A stretch of DNA of 64,000 nucleotides from Pedobacter sp. (GTDB taxonomy: Bacteria > Bacteroidota > Bacteroidia > Sphingobacteriales > Sphingobacteriaceae): the NCBI RefSeq assembly GCF_031119335.1, contig NZ_JAVHXT010000017.1, positions 45,392 to 109,391 on the forward strand, written 5' to 3'. Positions 63,776-64,000 of this stretch are shown here, piece after piece (within the stretch, counting starts at the first letter, position 1; each line of letters begins with the position of its first letter). The translations under genes and the position numbers were made by a program. Under the pieces are notes generated by a model that was not told where the DNA came from, made no database searches, and saw only the letters and a list, made by a program, of their open reading frames with translations.

Positions 63776-63876
63776 CAATGTCATTATGCTATGCGTTAGC
63801 GAGGACGCCAAGACTTAATTTTGCAACCGTTGGCGTCCCTGCCAACGGATTAAGCTTTCTTAACTTAATGACATTG
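63776..63876. repeat. Palindromic element with rival hairpins
   Basis: Outer arms CAATGTCATTA (63776-63786) and TAATGACATTG (63866-63876). Inside, GGACGCCAA (63803-63811) can pair with TTGGCGTCC (63830-63838), or CCGTTGGC (63827-63834) with GCCAACGG (63841-63848), but not both. The stretch 63600-64000 holds no gene otherwise. Confidence 0.75.
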
Positions 63877-64000
63877 AACCAGAACTATAGGCCGGGTGTC
63901 CTTCACCTGCCTAAGTGTTTTTTCAATGAAATTTAAACATTTTCTTAACCCGTAGTGCATTATACTTTTTTTAATTTGAAAAACATAACATTCTTACCTA

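Noticed and set aside
1..64000. tRNA, rRNA, riboswitch or prophage genes
   Set aside because: I read the gaps for clover-leaf-like arms with CCA ends, known switch cores and phage modules and found none; the gaps are explained by repeats and terminators.

Overview
The window looks like chromosome of a Bacteroidota bacterium, most likely family Sphingobacteriaceae (Pedobacter-like); I infer this from content and cannot name a species. The signs are type IX secretion (T9SS) parts (PorT, a PorP/SprF-like protein, a PorE-like OmpA protein, type A and type B T9SS sorting domains), a BamA locus with two OmpH/Skp paralogues, DUF3276/PUR-alpha, start regions without clear Shine-Dalgarno sequences, and many copies of the Bacteroidota -7 promoter element TAnnTTTG. 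There are no rRNA, tRNA, CRISPR, prophage or insertion sequence genes that I can support.

Layout. 1-8.4 kb: mazG (cut by the window edge), a DUF1801 protein, an S4 protein, dapD, a DUF4136 lipoprotein, tsaC/sua5, cca, a pRiA4b ORF-3 family protein, miaA and a luciferase-like oxidoreductase. 8.7-17.5 kb: DUF423, a large zinc metalloprotease, holA beside a divergent stand-alone HsdR_N protein, a long purF and murI. 17.5-25.3 kb, minus strand: an envelope cluster (alpha/beta hydrolase, CBS protein, nadK, DUF6089, uppS, bamA, ompH, ompH). 25.5-36 kb: yqeY-like, SDR, ubiE-porT with overlapping ends, engB, a UbiA-type prenyltransferase, kup, a small T9SS type A cargo, a FAH protein, an M23 peptidase and bcp. 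36.1-42.6 kb, minus strand: a compact surface operon of collagen-like protein, type B T9SS cargo, PorP/SprF-like protein and PorE-like TPR-PD40-OmpA protein. 42.8-48.1 kb: split transketolase, an ECF sigma factor with a membrane partner and a Spy-like periplasmic protein, a class III aminotransferase and a GNAT protein. 48.3-57.2 kb: DUF58, overlapping ndh-mgsA-HMG-CoA lyase, a Crp/Fnr regulator divergent from a HAD phosphatase, a CAT-like acyltransferase, a thioredoxin-reductase-like flavoprotein, a small iron-permease-like protein and class II aldolase. 58-64 kb: accD, a DUF4304 gene in what looks like an integron-type cassette, ychF, a small membrane protein, a class A beta-lactamase-fold protein and DUF3276.

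Two things stand out. One is the DUF4304 gene at 59.1-59.8 kb. It is bounded by a 10-bp core that is an exact reverse complement of the start of an imperfect hairpin of about 140 bp downstream, as expected for a gene cassette with an attC-like site, although no integrase is in view. The other is the collagen-like/T9SS operon, which may build and export a surface fibre. In addition, nearly every non-coding gap is filled with palindromic repeats of at least nine families. Many housekeeping genes carry TAnnTTTG only 3-7 nt before the start codon, which suggests leaderless transcripts and corrects several start codons.
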